From contig OX393577.1 of the NCBI GenBank assembly GCA_947652605.1, forward strand, positions 31,313,466-31,377,465: 64,000 nucleotides of DNA. Direction: 5' to 3'. Numbering within the stretch: the stretch's first letter is position 1; every line of letters begins with the position of its first letter. The notes under the pieces are model-generated. The model had not been told where the DNA came from. It was given only the letters and a program-made list of their open reading frames with translations, and searched no databases. A program made the translations under genes and the position numbers. Positions 48,278 through 61,500 of this stretch are shown here, piece after piece. Source of the stretch: Elmis aenea (lineage: Eukaryota > Arthropoda > Insecta > Coleoptera > Elmidae).

Positions 48278-49671
48278 CAAGGTGATTCTTAAATATTGCA
48301 AAAAGTTTGGGTAGGTACTTTTTTGTCGAAAATTAAGGGAGGGCTGTTATATACATTTGTTTCCTTAGACGTCTCCTTTCGGAGTTACACCCCCCTAAAG
48401 AGGAGCGGTAAAATTAGGCTTTTGTTTTACTTCTTAAATTTGGATAAATGTAGGAGAATGACATTTGGTAGATGTTTTGTTCTTATTAAAAGTTTTCCCA
48501 TTGTTATATTTCATCTCTCACCTTCACAAGGGGCTGAAAAGTGCGTCCCTTGTTGATTTATTTATTAGAACTTTTTGGTGGGTTGAAATTTTGCAATTTT
48601 TTCTTAAAAAGTTTAATTTATTAAGAATTTTTTTTTATGCTTTAACTTTTCCTGCAAAACCTACAGTTTTTGAGTAAAAAATAAAATAAGTGAACATTCA
48701 TCATTAAATATTCTAAACTAAAACAATTCATTTTAGTAGTTACCATGGTTTGTTTACAAGGCCTTTCAGAGTAAATGCGAGGCCCGGTGCAAACAATGTT
48801 TTTGAGGCCCTTCAAAATTAAAAACTATGAGGGAAAAATATAAAATTTTAATGGTCATTCGATGATATATGTTATAAAACTGTTATTTCAACTACAAAAA
48901 TATAATGTATTTTTTTCTAACAGATCAAGTTAAAATTTGAGACTCCTAAAACTGTGAGGCCCGGGACATTTGCCCCTCTTGTCCCCCCTTCTGATAATGT
49001 TTGTTTATGTTCATATTAAGTAAAATTGACGGGTGTTTTCGTAGTATCATTGTATGATGTGGAATTATACGGTTAGGAAATCTTAAAGACACCTGACTGC
49101 TAATGAATTACCGTTAGCAAGATCGTAAACGAAATGCATCTTAACATTTCCGTAATTCATTTTAAAGGACAAGACAACACGAAAACACCCGTCAGTTCTA
49201 CTCAGTAAGAACATAAACAAACGATTGTAACCAACAAAATGAATCGTTTTATTACAGAATATTTTTAATGGTACATGTTCACTTATTTTATTTTTTACTC
49301 AAAAACTGTATTTGTTTTGCAAGAAAAGTTGAAGCATAAAAAATTTTCTTAATAAATTAAACTTTTCAAGAAAAAATTGCAAAATTTCAACCCTCCAAAA
49401 ATTTCTGACAAAAAAAACAACAGGAGTCGCATTTTTCAACCCCCTGTCAAGGTGGGAGATGATTGAAAATATTACTATGGAAAACCTTTTAATAAGTATA
49501 AAACATCTACCAAATCTCATTCTCCTACATTTATCCAAACAATTTTACCGCTCCTCTTTAGGAGGTGTAACTCCGAAAGGAGATATCTAAAAGAAACAAA
49601 TTTATATAAAAGCCGCCCCTTAATTTTCGATAAGGAATTCCTCCCCAAATCTTTTGCTAGTAATCACTCTG
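48278..49671. mobile_element. Large palindromic MITE of the 'ACGTCTCCTTTCGGAGTTAC' family, with nested insertion
   Basis: The ends are CAAGGTGATTCTTAAATATT and the inverse-type CTAGTAATCACTCTG, next to TA. Both arms contain GTCGAAAATTAAGGG/ CCTTAGACGTCTCCTTTCGG and TTTGGATAAATGTAGGAGAA in inverse orientation. The centre is a sharp hairpin around 49010-49225 (TTGACGGGTGTTTTCGTAG against CGAAAACACCCGTCAG). The left arm is interrupted by the hAT-like insert 48757-48999. ORFs 48296-48677 and 49299-49538 are the same sequence read from the two arms and encode nothing recognisable. Confidence 0.8.
48757..48999. mobile_element. hAT-like insert nested in a palindrome arm
   Basis: A 243-bp insert beginning CAAGGCCTTTCAGAG and ending CTTCTGATAATG, flanked on both sides by tttgttta (48749-48756 and 49000-49007), an exact 8-bp duplication. 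The opposite arm of the host palindrome (about 49205-49240) lacks the insert and preserves the empty target, confirming the borders. The interior contains GAGGCCCGGTGCAAAC and GAGGCCCGGGACATTTGCC. No ORF. Confidence 0.8.
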
Positions 49672-49988
49672 TATATTAAATATTATCTAATGATTTTTAA
49701 GTTTTATATTGGTTGATACAAAATAAATATTATCAACTTTTATTTTAAAATGCAATTAAACCGCTTGTTAATACTATACCGACACCTATTAATATACGTA
49801 ACATTATTTCTATGACTAATTTCATAAACACCTTAATCCTAATGCAAAGACTGATACTAAAGTAAATATTTTTTTACTTTTATAATAAAAATAATATTTA
49901 AACCCTCACTGCTGTCAAAAATTGTTAGTTTATTTAATTGATTTAAAATCACATACACATCATCTAAAATTATTATTTTTTAAATATA

Positions 49989-50458
49989 CAGAGTGTTTAT
50001 TAAATATTGCCAAAAAATTCAGGAGGTGATTCCTTATCGAAAATTAAGGGGGGTGTTTTATATAAAATGTTTTCCTTAGACGTCTCCTTTCGGAGTTACA
50101 CTCCCCTAAAAGAGAGAGGTAAAATTAGGTTTTTATTTTATTTCCAAATTTGGATAAATGTAGGAGAATGATATTTGGTAGATCTTTTATCCTTATGAAA
50201 AGGTTTTCCACAGTAATATTTTCAATCATCTACCTTCACAGGGGGCTGAAAAGTGCGACCTATATTTTTTACTCAGAAACGGGTAGATTTTACGAGAAAA
50301 ACTAAAGAATAAAAAATGTTTCGAAATAAATCCACCTTTCAAAAACTGTGTTACTCCGAAAGGAGACGTCTAAGGAAAACATTTTATATAAAGACCCCCC
50401 TTAATTTTTGATAAAGAATCACATCCCGAATTTTTTCGCAATATTCAAGAAAAACCTT
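49989..50458. mobile_element. Shorter copy of the 'ACGTCTCCTTTCGGAGTTAC' MITE
   Basis: About 470 bp, TA-flanked on the left (CAGAGTGTTTATTAAATATT) with an inverse-type right end (AATATTCAAGAAAAACCTTA). Both arms carry AAATTAAGGGGGG.. and TTTCGGAGTTACAC in opposite orientation. Compared with 48278-49671 it lacks the central hairpin region. Confidence 0.75.
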
Positions 50459-50469
50459 ATAGAAATACA

Positions 50470-51793
50470 GTTGTTTTTGTTAAAAATTTGCTTACAGTTA
50501 GATTTGGTAACAAAATATGTAAATAATTTACAGTAATGTTCACAATTTAAAAGTGTTTAAGTTCACGGGAATCTTATATAAGAACTTTATTACGTTTGCA
50601 TTTTGAATAATACCTGCAACATATTTTTTGTATTAGACGTGCATCAGCCTTCTCTTTGCTAACTATTGCCACACAAACAAAATTCTTTAAAAGATGATTT
50701 TATCGAATTAATAAACGAATACACTTCATTTGCGAAAATAACGGCAAGAAAGAATTATTTAGCAATCCAATATATGTAAGTGTAAATACTGCTAAAAAAT
50801 AGTATCGCGAAAATTCAGACAGAAAGACATATTCTATATAGGGTATATTAACATTAAAGGTGGGTATGCAAAAATTGCAAGAATATTAATATTTCTGCAA
50901 ATGTTCAAAACAAATGCAGTCGCCAAAAGTGTTTTTGTTACGGGTACGTGTATCCATCACTTATCCAAACATATAAACTGAAAACGAAATCGAACGTTTA
51001 TAAGATATTCAATGAATTTAAATGAAATGAAAATAACAAAAAGTTTTAAGCATTTATTTTGATTGTGATATCAAAAGTGTAGTTTATAATAACTGCATGT
51101 TTTTGTAATATGCAGTTTAACGCTGTTTGTAATAAAGTACAATTAAAATATAATGTGCGAAGTATGTATATAGTTCAATCTTAAATTTTATTAGTAAAAT
51201 ATGAACCACAACAAAAATCCTTCATAGATTGCGTTACTTGGTAACTAGATTTATTCTGATAAAAAATATTTAGTTACTAGTTTGTGCTAGTTCCAACCAA
51301 TCTAATATCGAGGTTTGCAGAGGAAAATTTTAGTATATAAAGCAGACAAAATATATCGGTACTGACGTTAAGCAATATAAGCATCAACTTTCTAATACAC
51401 CAAAAAGATCGGGGGTAACACAACTCACAACCGCCTTGATGTAGTTAATAAATACTACACGACAAGGTCTTCAACCTGCAAAAAAAAACTGCATACAATT
51501 ATGCTTTTGCGTTTTACCGTATTTGCTACGAATTACTTTTTAACTAACTGTAATTGTAAACCATAATATACTTTTAGAAGAATTATTTAAAACCCACAAC
51601 CAAGCATCAATATTTTAATTTAAGAAAGACTTGATCTCCTTTAAACCAAGTTTGTGCATACTGTCACTGTTTAATTCTTCAATTTGCAAATGTTGAAATT
51701 AATGAATAAACATGTAAATTAAACTTATAAACAAACGTTGAATAATTTTAAATTTGCATTTAAACTGAAATTTATAATTGTATTCTGTTTCAG
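50470..51793. other. Non-coding DNA upstream of the UNC93-like coding exon 1
   Basis: AT-rich and probably intronic, because a good acceptor (TATTCTGTTTCAG) closes it at 51793. No TATA box or 5' UTR exon could be identified here. Confidence 0.5.
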
Positions 51794-51820
51794 ATTGAAG
51801 AGGGTCATCGCGGCCGAAAT

Positions 51821-52505
51821 ATGACCGCGACCCTCGACCAAGGAGGTGCCCAAAATGGGTCTAATCGCAATGATGGTACTGACGGCACGGTATACACAGT
51901 TTCGGTAACAGGAGGCTATGATAACAAAGGTTTTAAATCCGATGGCGATGGGATTATGGTAAAACCTCACCGTGAAATAACAGACGAAGAAGCGTCTCAA
52001 CAAGGAAAATTTAAATTATCTCGTAAAGAAAAATGGAGAATATTGAAAAACGTATCGGTTATTTCATGTGCGTTTATGATCCAATTTACGGCTTTTCAGG
52101 GTATTGCTAATCTCCAAAGTAGTATAAATGCTAAAGACGGCTTAGGAACTGTGTCACTAAGTGCTATATACGCGGCGTTAGTTGTAAGCTGCATTTTCAT
52201 ACCAACTTTTCTGATAAAACGGTTAACCGTTAAGTGGACATTATGCTTGTCAATGCTGTGTTATACACCGTACATTGCCTCGCAGTTTTATCCCAAGTTC
52301 TACACTCTTGTACCTGCTGGTGTCCTGCTTGGTATCGGAGCGGCTCCCATGTGGGCGTCAAAAGCCACCTATCTCACACAAGTCGCAGGAGTCTATGCGA
52401 AACTTACTGATCAAAACGTTGATGGTATAATTGTAAGATTTTTCGGATTCTTTTTCCTCGCCTGGCAAACTGCTGAACTATGGGGAAATTTAATTTCTTC
52501 ACTAG
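51821..52505 (+). CDS. UNC93-like coding exon 1
   Basis: Residues 1-228 and the first base of codon 229. The ATG in GAAATATGACC is chosen as the start. The nine codons between the acceptor (51793) and this ATG are open in the same frame, so a start on an upstream exon cannot be excluded. The exon encodes the hydrophilic N-terminus and membrane segments 1-4 plus most of 5. It ends at a consensus donor, CTAG|GTAAGTAA (phase 1). A 92-codon antisense ORF (51725-52003) is a shadow. Confidence 0.95.
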
Positions 52506-55500
52506 GTAAGTAATTGTAAATAATTAATAAAAATAATTGCAACTTTAAATCACATAAATTGTAATTTGTTAAGTACTAAATACTAAAACTTACATAGTTC
52601 ACACATTTTTTGTGGTTAGTATAGGTTTAATAAATCTCCAAAAGACAAGACGGTTATCTAATCATGTTAATTAATCTAAAAGTGTAGCTTTGCTAATAAA
52701 AACTGACATATACGGTTGTAATTCCATTAGTTAGCAATTGGATTTCATATTCGCATCGGATTTGCGTTACATAAGTTATTTGTAGTGGTCTACACTACTG
52801 TATGTGTTAGACTTGTGATTGTAATAGATACTAACGATCAACTGTTCAAGCAGTAGTACTTAAAATGAAAACCATGCACGACATGTACATCGTACATGAC
52901 GAAAGATGATTTTAACACCGCCACACACGTCTTGAAAGCAATACGGTCGTCCTGAATCCATTTTTATTATTTTTCTGATAACATGCAATTGCACATGCCA
53001 GTGCATATATGGCTCTGTGTTTAATTTTAATTTGACAATAACTAACGAATGGTCGATCATTTCTTTATTTATTTCAGTTCTCAGTAACCCTCATGGTGGT
53101 CACGGAGGCTCTGAAAATGTCACTACACATTATGAATTGTGTGGGGCCAACTTCTGCGTTATGAATAACAACGATAATGACAACCTAGCGAGACCTGCTG
53201 ACAAAGAAATATTCGAAATTTCGAGTATTTACTTGGCATGTATTGTTGCAGCGGTTATCGTAATTGCACTCTTTGTTGATCCTCTTTCAAGGTAATAATT
53301 TTTTTTTTTTTGTTAATTACTAAAAATGTGCATAAGCATAAGACTCAACAATCTTTCTTTAAACATTTGTAAAAAAATGTTCCTTTGCGCAAACAATATT
53401 TTGAAAAGGAACAAAAAACGGAACGAAAACATTAAACGAAATTAACCGAATTTTTTTTAAGAACGAAAACGAAATAAATATTTTCCAAAACCGGTTTTAA
53501 CCGGTTTTATCAATATTTAAATGTTATTTGTTAAACACAAACGCTAGTTTACCTTTTATGCTGAGGAGACGCCCACGAGGCAGTAAAAAATCTCACTTCA
53601 GTAAGTGAGCTTCTTTTTTCTCCATATGCATAAGTATATGTATTAACAATTTATTGTTTATACTTGCAATTTCATGTAACACAGGTAACTGTACAGATAT
53701 TCTCTTTTTCTAATTTGTCGATTGGATTATCAATATAGAATATACTCTTGATTGGATATATATTATTAATGTGTATGTTTATTTGCGTTTAGAGTTAATA
53801 AAAGCAAAATTTATTCTTACTTCGCAAAGGACTAATGTAATGAAGATTTATTGGAAGATGTGTTGCTAGTAAGATTGAATGGAATATGAAAATATATATT
53901 GTATGGTGTGTACACACTTTTAAATTGGAGTATATTTCAAGTATATGTGTTATATATATATATATAGATTAATGTGTATGTTTTATTTGCGTTTAGAGTT
54001 ATTATAAGTTTATATTTATATCTTTTTTTATTTATAACATTCATTAAAACATTTAGTGAATTGTCCACTTAAATTAATTCTTTTGTCTTTTTAAATAATT
54101 GCAGCAGGATCTAATTTAATTTAAATGAATAGATTTTTAGTACTAAAAGAAATTTACAGCACTTGCTATATTTTCATATTTTTGATCGTTTGTACAATTT
54201 AAATCGTCGTCGTTTATAATTTAGCGAAGACGCAAAGATTGTTATCGTATTAATAGAGGGTTGTATTGATTTAAAAAAATAATAATAAAGTCCTAGATTT
54301 TTTGAAGACAAAAAAAAACTGTTAAACCAGTTTTAACCGTTATAAATTTCGGTTCACGAAAACGACAAAGAAATTCTATGGGTGAGAACGAAAAGAACGA
54401 AAACGATATATTTCGTTTTCGTGTCGAACAGAAACGAACGAAATTTTTTTCGTTTTTAGTCCCTGATTTTGAGATCTCTGTTTTTCTTACACGCTTTATA
54501 TTTCCAACAGTAACATTACAAAATGACTCTGGTTATTTACTTATAAATTTAATTAGTAATCGCTGCCTCCTTGTTAATAATTTGCAAAATGCTAATTGAT
54601 TATTTGCCACAAAACCTTGCTCTAAGCCTAAGCTATTTACTATACTAGTCGCTGTTCTTTACATTTAGCACAATCAAAATTAAGTACATATAAACATTTA
54701 AAACAAAAAGTCCTAATCGAGGGCCAACGTTGTAAAACCGTTGTTGTATTCTGGAAGCTCTTATATAATTCCATAAAAGCCATGGTGTTCTAATGCTGAT
54801 AATTTATGCATGTTGAATAACCATACAACGTAAATATTAAACTATTAAATATGTTTTAAAAGGTAATAAGTATCTCTTTTATTCTTCTACATATGTACTA
54901 TTAATGAAAGAAAATGTGCGTTATGGTAACAAATATTGACATGTCTGTTTTGCATAACATCGGAAATTAAAATGTTACTAAGGTTTGTTTATAAATCGTT
55001 TACATTACAAGCAACGATTTAAAATTATCGGTGTAGACTTTTTCATTTCTGGTCAACTTCCAAATTTTGTTTAACTAAAACCATAAAGGCAACTACAATT
55101 TCTAAATATACGTAACTCCAAAAATCATATTTATAACATTTCAATTTAAACTTAAACTAAACTTAAACTAAAAATTAAACCAAAAAAACCTGTCGAGATT
55201 TTACATAAAACTAAAGTTTTCTTTTGTTTTATCTCTTAAATTTTGCATTTAAAATATTATTCGTTTAAATACCTGCGAATAAAGTTTATAAGGCCAGTGA
55301 CGTAAAATTAATGATCATAAGCCCAATATTTTTAGTTACACCAACTGGATTATGTGTACCTACTCGTGTAGCTGAAAAACTTGTAAAAACCTACTTGTAG
55401 GTACGTACCTACACCAAAAAAGTCCGTGCCAAATAACATTGTCTAGAAATAAATATGCAGTCTCTAGTAGTCACGAGTAGGTACTAACGCGTCTTACGTC

Positions 55501-58500
55501 GTTATTCCCTATTAAAAAAATCGTTTCATAATTATACGGAACGTGACAGAATAATGCTCGTATGAATGACAAAACTCATTTAAAGGAATCTCTAGACTAT
55601 TGATTTTACACATAATTTTAATTATGAATTAACAACTAACGTGGAAGCACACCATTCTGCATATACTACGTATAATAATTCGCTACTGCGAGCTACTTAC
55701 TATTTATTTACAGGAGTAGGTAACTGATTAAAATGCGTAGTCGTTTAAATGGTTCTAAGGTAATTCTAAGGTTATCCAGAGTATTTGGAAGGGAACGGAT
55801 TCGAATGCTTTCCTTAGATCTATAAATAATGTAACGTAAAGTTCTCTTCCTTTAGCCAGATTCTTCTCTGCTAAGTGTTTTAACGTAGGTAAATAGATTA
55901 TCTGTACAGGACCTTCCTGGTCTAAAGCCGCTTTGCTCTTCTATTTCTTTAGCTTTTTTCTCTATTCTTTCTTTAAGGACTCTTCCATATAATCTTCCTA
56001 TAGACGACGTTACACTTATTCCTCTATAGTTATCGCAATCATTTCTACTTCCTTTTTTGTAAATCAAGTTTATATGAGAAATTTTCCAATCTGTTGGTAT
56101 GTTTTTCCCCCTTACACATTTATTAAATATATCGCAGATTATTTCTAACGTTCTTGTGGTGGCATGTTTTAGTAACTCGATAGGCAGATCACCTGGTCCT
56201 AGTGCTTTATTATTTTTCATTATTTGTAGCGCTTTTTTTATTTCTTCTACCGTAATCTGTTCTATTTCATTTTCCTCTAGTTCATCTATGTACATCTAAT
56301 CGTGTGTCCAAATATTCTATTCGCTTTTCTATTAGTATAGGTCACTATAGTATTCTTTTCATATATCCGTTCTTATTGAATTTTTTTTTAACAAGCAAAT
56401 TTTATAAAACAAAAGTGAAATAACAACAAATTCAAGTTTTACTTACATCATACCTATAGGTACATGTATAGCAGTTATGGCCAATAGGTCGATCGCGAAT
56501 CGCGATAGACCTGTTAATCGCGAAGCAATTTTCAGTCGATCATTACAGCGATTTCGAAATTCGTTAAATGAGATAATAATTTTTCTCAAAGAGACGATGA
56601 CTGCATTTAAATATTTTTGTTTTTAGTATCGCCTAAAAATGGTCATTTTTGCGTTCACATTGGCCATGAAACCGTCTAAAGTAAAGTCGAAACTTCCTTT
56701 ATTTACCGAAGCGCACATCCTTTGCAAGTAACACGGTGCAAAATTTTTGAACATATGTCTTACGATTCCGTAGAAAAATGTTAAAAACGAGACCCCTACA
56801 AAAGAGGTTTTTACCCGAGTTCATTCGAAAATTCGAGAATTTATTAGGTAGCTCGCGACTAACATTCTTTATAAAAAGTCAATCGCGACAACAAACTAGT
56901 TGACCACCCCTGTCTCAGTTATCGTGAATAGCATGGAGATCCAGTAAACGGTAACAGATACAGAGCTGTTTAAATGAGTCTATGATTTAAAAGCAACTAT
57001 TCTAGGTAAAAACAAAAACAAAAACCAAATAATAGCTTTTGCGCTATTTATAAAAATGACATTATACGTTTTCCATTAAAAAAGAGTTTTTTTCTCGTTT
57101 CGTTAATGTATGGGTTGTTAAAGTTATCTTAAAAATAAGTAAGTTATTACTATATTATTGAATTTATCAAGTTTAATCAAAGTGGCCACTGAAAAACAAA
57201 ACATTACATGAATAAACCAGTTTTACTTAATTAAACAAAAAAACTTAAATCATTTAAGATATATTTAACTTTTTATATTTTTCACCTACTATTACTATTA
57301 AACAGGGACTAAAAACGAAAAAAAAATCGTTCTTTTCTGTTCGGAACGAAAACGAAATATATCGTTTTCGTTCTTTTCGTTCTAACCGAAAAAATTCCTT
57401 TTTCGTTTTCGTGGACCGAAATAACGGTTAAAACCGGTTTTACAATATTTTTTTTGTCGTCAAAAAACCAATTTTTTTTCTAGTCACCACAACCCTCTAT
57501 AAATACGATAACAATATTTTCGTCTCAACTAAAATATAAACGATGACGATGGGGTTTGATGCTCACGGACAGTATATTTTAGACTGGCGAACCGCCGCCA
57601 TATTAAATTTACCAAATCGTTAAACACATTAACATTTAACCATTTTATTTAATATAATACCCGTAAGGTGCAAAAATACAACTTGATTAGTTTAAATTGT
57701 ACACAACATTGTATACAGGTTGTTTCCAAGATTTTTATTTAAAAATATAAAAATATAGCAGTGCTGTTTTAATTTTGTTTTAGTACTAAAATGTTCCCAT
57801 GAATGTTATAAATAAAAAAGATATTAGAAAAAAACTTATATTAACTCTAAACGCAAATAAAACATACACATTAATAATATATAAAAAATTAACTTAAAAT
57901 ATACTTTAACTTAATAGTTTGTACATACTGCACAATATACATTTTCACAATGCATTCAATATTACTAGCAACACATCACACAATAAATCTTCTTTTACAT
58001 TAGTCCTTTTCGAAGTAAGAGTAAATTGTAACTACTTTTATTAACTCTATAAACGCAAATAAAACATACACATTAATAATATATATCCAATCAAATGTAC
58101 AGAGAATATCTGTACCGTTTCTTGTGTTACACGAAACTGCAAGTATAAACAATAACTTGTTAAAACATATCATGTATATGGAGAAAAGTGAAGCTCACTT
58201 ATTTCAAGTGAGATTTCTTACTGCCTCGTGGAGTCTCCCCAGCATAGAAGGTGAATTCGCGTTTGTGTTTAACAAATAAAATTTAAATAGTGATAAGACC
58301 GGTTAAAACCAGTTTTGGAAAATATTTATTTCGTTTTCGTTCTTGAACGAAAAATAATAATTTCGTTTTCGTTCTTAAATAAATTTCGGTTAATTTCGTT
58401 TAACGTTTTCGTTTTCGTTCCGTTCTCAGTACCTCCTATTAAATTTAAATTATAACATGCGTTCAAAGTGTGGCCCATTCTCTATGGGCAATACAAATTT

Positions 58501-61500
58501 GATATCTGCACTATTTCAAATGAAAAGATTAATCCCAATAACTTTTTCTACCTTGACATATGTAATAATCTCTGATGAAATTGTATTTCCTTTTATTATT
58601 TATAAACAAAATGTTAAGTGTATGTTACCGTGCACCTTCATGATTTAGATAAAATTCTTACGTGAATCATAACGATCTGATAAATAAAACCATTTATTAT
58701 ATTTAAAATGATTATTTTACGATTACACCCTTTTACAAAACAATTAAATACATTGTAAATAGCAATTTAAGGTATATTTCGCAAGAAGGAAAGAGCGAAA
58801 TTATCACCCATTGAATAAAACCAATCTTCTAATAAAATTATTTTTTAGGCCTTTACCTACTCAATTTAGTAATTTATATTTGTCTAATTTTTCTTCAATG
58901 GCGTCATTAACCTAATTTTAAAAAAACGTAATCTCAAGCTGGGCAGAATCAGTAAACGACGTAATGTTTAATTTTTTTTCTAATTGCTTTAATTTATTAG
59001 CAAAAAAACTGTCTTATAGTTTATTTAGCTTCTATATCAATGAATCTTCGTCAGAGCAGATAGGTACAAGCAATATTTAAAAAAGTAACCAGAATTATAA
59101 TAATTAATCATTCCATAAAAACAGCTGTGTTATTATTTTACGTAAAATGCAAAAATAATGTACCTACACATACTTTTTGAACTTGCATAACACTGAAAAA
59201 AATTTTGACCTCCAAAAACGCTTTTAGTTTCACGCATGTGACTGTATCATAATCAAAAACAAAGCGCAATCACAACTAATTCAAGGCCGACAGTGCCACA
59301 TTGTGAAAAAAAGGTGAAAAAATCCTCTGCATTTATTCTCACGCTTATCCTAAAAATATAGGTATGAAACAAATTTTAATTGATATTTGCAGATAAACTG
59401 ACCATCAATAATTCCTTTTTCGTAACATGTTTAATATGTAAAAATATCAATGATAATTATTGCCACCAACATAATTATGTCAGGGAAATTTGTATCATCC
59501 ACGGCATTAATGACAAATGTTACATTATTCCTTCTGTCATTGTTCACGCGGATAATGATACATACGAATTTACAACGCATTTGTTAAGTTTGACTTTAAT
59601 TTATAATTTGCCGGCAATTTATTTACTCTCCTTTACTTAAATTTGTCATATTGTCATATTTTAAACGTGATATACATACAGGGATGCGCAAAAGTATGGA
59701 AACAGACAAATATCTAGAACACTATTGCAGATATAACAATGAAATTTTGTATCTGAGCGTTATGGTATTTTTCGGATTCGATGAAAATATTAAGGTAGCA
59801 ATACGACTTCCGGTTCAACCGGAAACGGACTCAAACTTTGATATTTTAAATAGAACACCCTGTATATTTTGACATTTTTGGATTCCTCTTAAAATTTACT
59901 TTAAAAAATGTATAAGGTTATGTGGGTCTAAAGTCAACCGTTTTCGTAAAATTTACATTTTTGTGAAAATTTTGAGCGATACAGCACAATTTTTTCTAAC
60001 ATTAAAGTTATTTAAAAAGGCAGTAGAATTTCGTTTGAGAATTAGATTAACAATTGATTATTTAACACTTTGCGCTAGCTACACTTTCAAAATATTATAC
60101 AGGGTGTTTCATTGTTATATCTGCAATAGTGTTCTAGATATTTGTCTGTTTCCATACTTTTGCGCATCATTGAAGTCACTTTACCGATTGGTAAAAAATT
60201 GAACCTCGCTTGTTGTATTTAGATCTCATTGATTTTATTACCATGTTATATTTTTATTATTACTCTACAACAGATATTTTTGAAAAAACATTTTAATTAA
60301 TACTTTCGCAAACAGTACCTAAGGAAAATTCGTGGATTTAAAAAAGCGCGTCGACTATTTTTTTTTAAGAAACACAATTTAGCATAAATATAGCCAGATA
60401 TGAAGTCTATTTGTCATTACAAATAATATTTTTTGACGAAAAACATTAAGCGGTACCTAACTGCTGTCTTTTCCCTATAAAAATATAATTTGATGATGTA
60501 TGGGACAATTACGGAAAATGCCGTCAAGTAAAAAAAGTCACTGTAATATACTATCTACAATGTTTTGTAAGTAAATATAACACAAGCAAAAAAAATTTTG
60601 TAAAAACAATTTATTGAAATAAACAAATATATATTTATATCAGAAAACATGTTCATTGAAAATAAAAAACTAAGTAGAGACATTTTTCGAACTTTCATGT
60701 TTCCTACTGGGACAGTAAATAACAAGCAACTGAAATCCTTATGCAGTTTTGTCGACATTCACCGCTTTGCGCCCACAGCGCGACGTAAATTTGGAGTGGC
60801 ATATGCCGCTTTGTTGTTAAGAAATATTTTCTGTGTTCTTGTAGTTTGTTAAGGGTTGCCAACCGCAATTTCAAACCATCAAAATTAATGGACACATTTT
60901 ATTTTTACAGATATGGTGAAAGACAACGGCGAAATAGTACAGTAGAATTAACCGGTATTCAATTACTATCTGCTACTGCTTTTCAATTAAAAAAGCCCTA
61001 TCAACAGCTTTTAATTCCAATTACGGTATGGATAGGAATGGAACAAGCATTTATAGGTGCGGATTTCACACAAGCCTACGTTTCTTGTGCTTTGGGAATC
61101 CCATCTGTAGGTTACGTTATGATCTGCTTCGGAGTAGTCAACGCTATCTGCAGTTTGTTATTTGGTTCTGTAATGAAGTACATCGGCAGGGCTCCTATTA
61201 TTGCATTGGGAGCTTGTACACATCTCGCCCTGTGTATTTGGCTATTAATTTGGCAGCCGCATCCTACTAGCCCACTTCTTTTCTTTACAGCTTCAGGTCT
61301 CTGGGGTGTTGGTGATGCCGTATGGCAGACACAAATTAACGGTAAGTTCTAATAAGACTAAAACTTCGTTTTAGTTGCAGTTAGATGAGCTTAACGATTA
61401 AATAAATTTATGCCACTACACAGTTAACTTTAAAAAAATCCCATGTTTCTATATAATTTACTTCGGAACCAAGTTGAATTAATAAATCTTCGAAATACAG

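Larger units (their letters stand above)
53292..60910 (+). other. Intron 2 of the UNC93-like gene (7.6 kb, transposon-rich)
   Basis: GTAATAAT...TTTTTACAG. It contains hAT family A copies 2 and 3 in opposite orientation, a LINE reverse transcriptase fragment, a decayed hAT element and a TA-flanked MITE. The remaining sequence (for example 54470-55750, 58440-59660 and 60180-60900) is AT-rich without recognisable features. Confidence 0.85.

Noticed and set aside
48296..48677. Two overlapping 70-86 codon ORFs resembling the ORF at 49299-49538
   Set aside because: They resemble each other only because they lie in the two arms of a palindromic MITE; there is no domain and the frames are full of F/L/I.
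51725..52003. 92-codon antisense ORF opposite UNC93-like exon 1
   Set aside because: It is the shadow of the conserved coding exon on the plus strand and has no start context or domain of its own.
52860..53060. Antisense ORF in intron 1
   Set aside because: No motif, no splice support and low-complexity ends; lies within an intron whose borders are well defined.
54378..54599. 73-codon ORF with KNEND and KRTKFFSF repeats
   Set aside because: Reads the right subterminal repeats of hAT family A copy 2 and runs into flanking intron; not a gene.
60846..60910. In-frame upstream extension of exon 3 with its own ATG
   Set aside because: The acceptor at 60910 joins in frame with exon 2, and the upstream reading (FYFYR-rich) is typical intronic polypyrimidine sequence.
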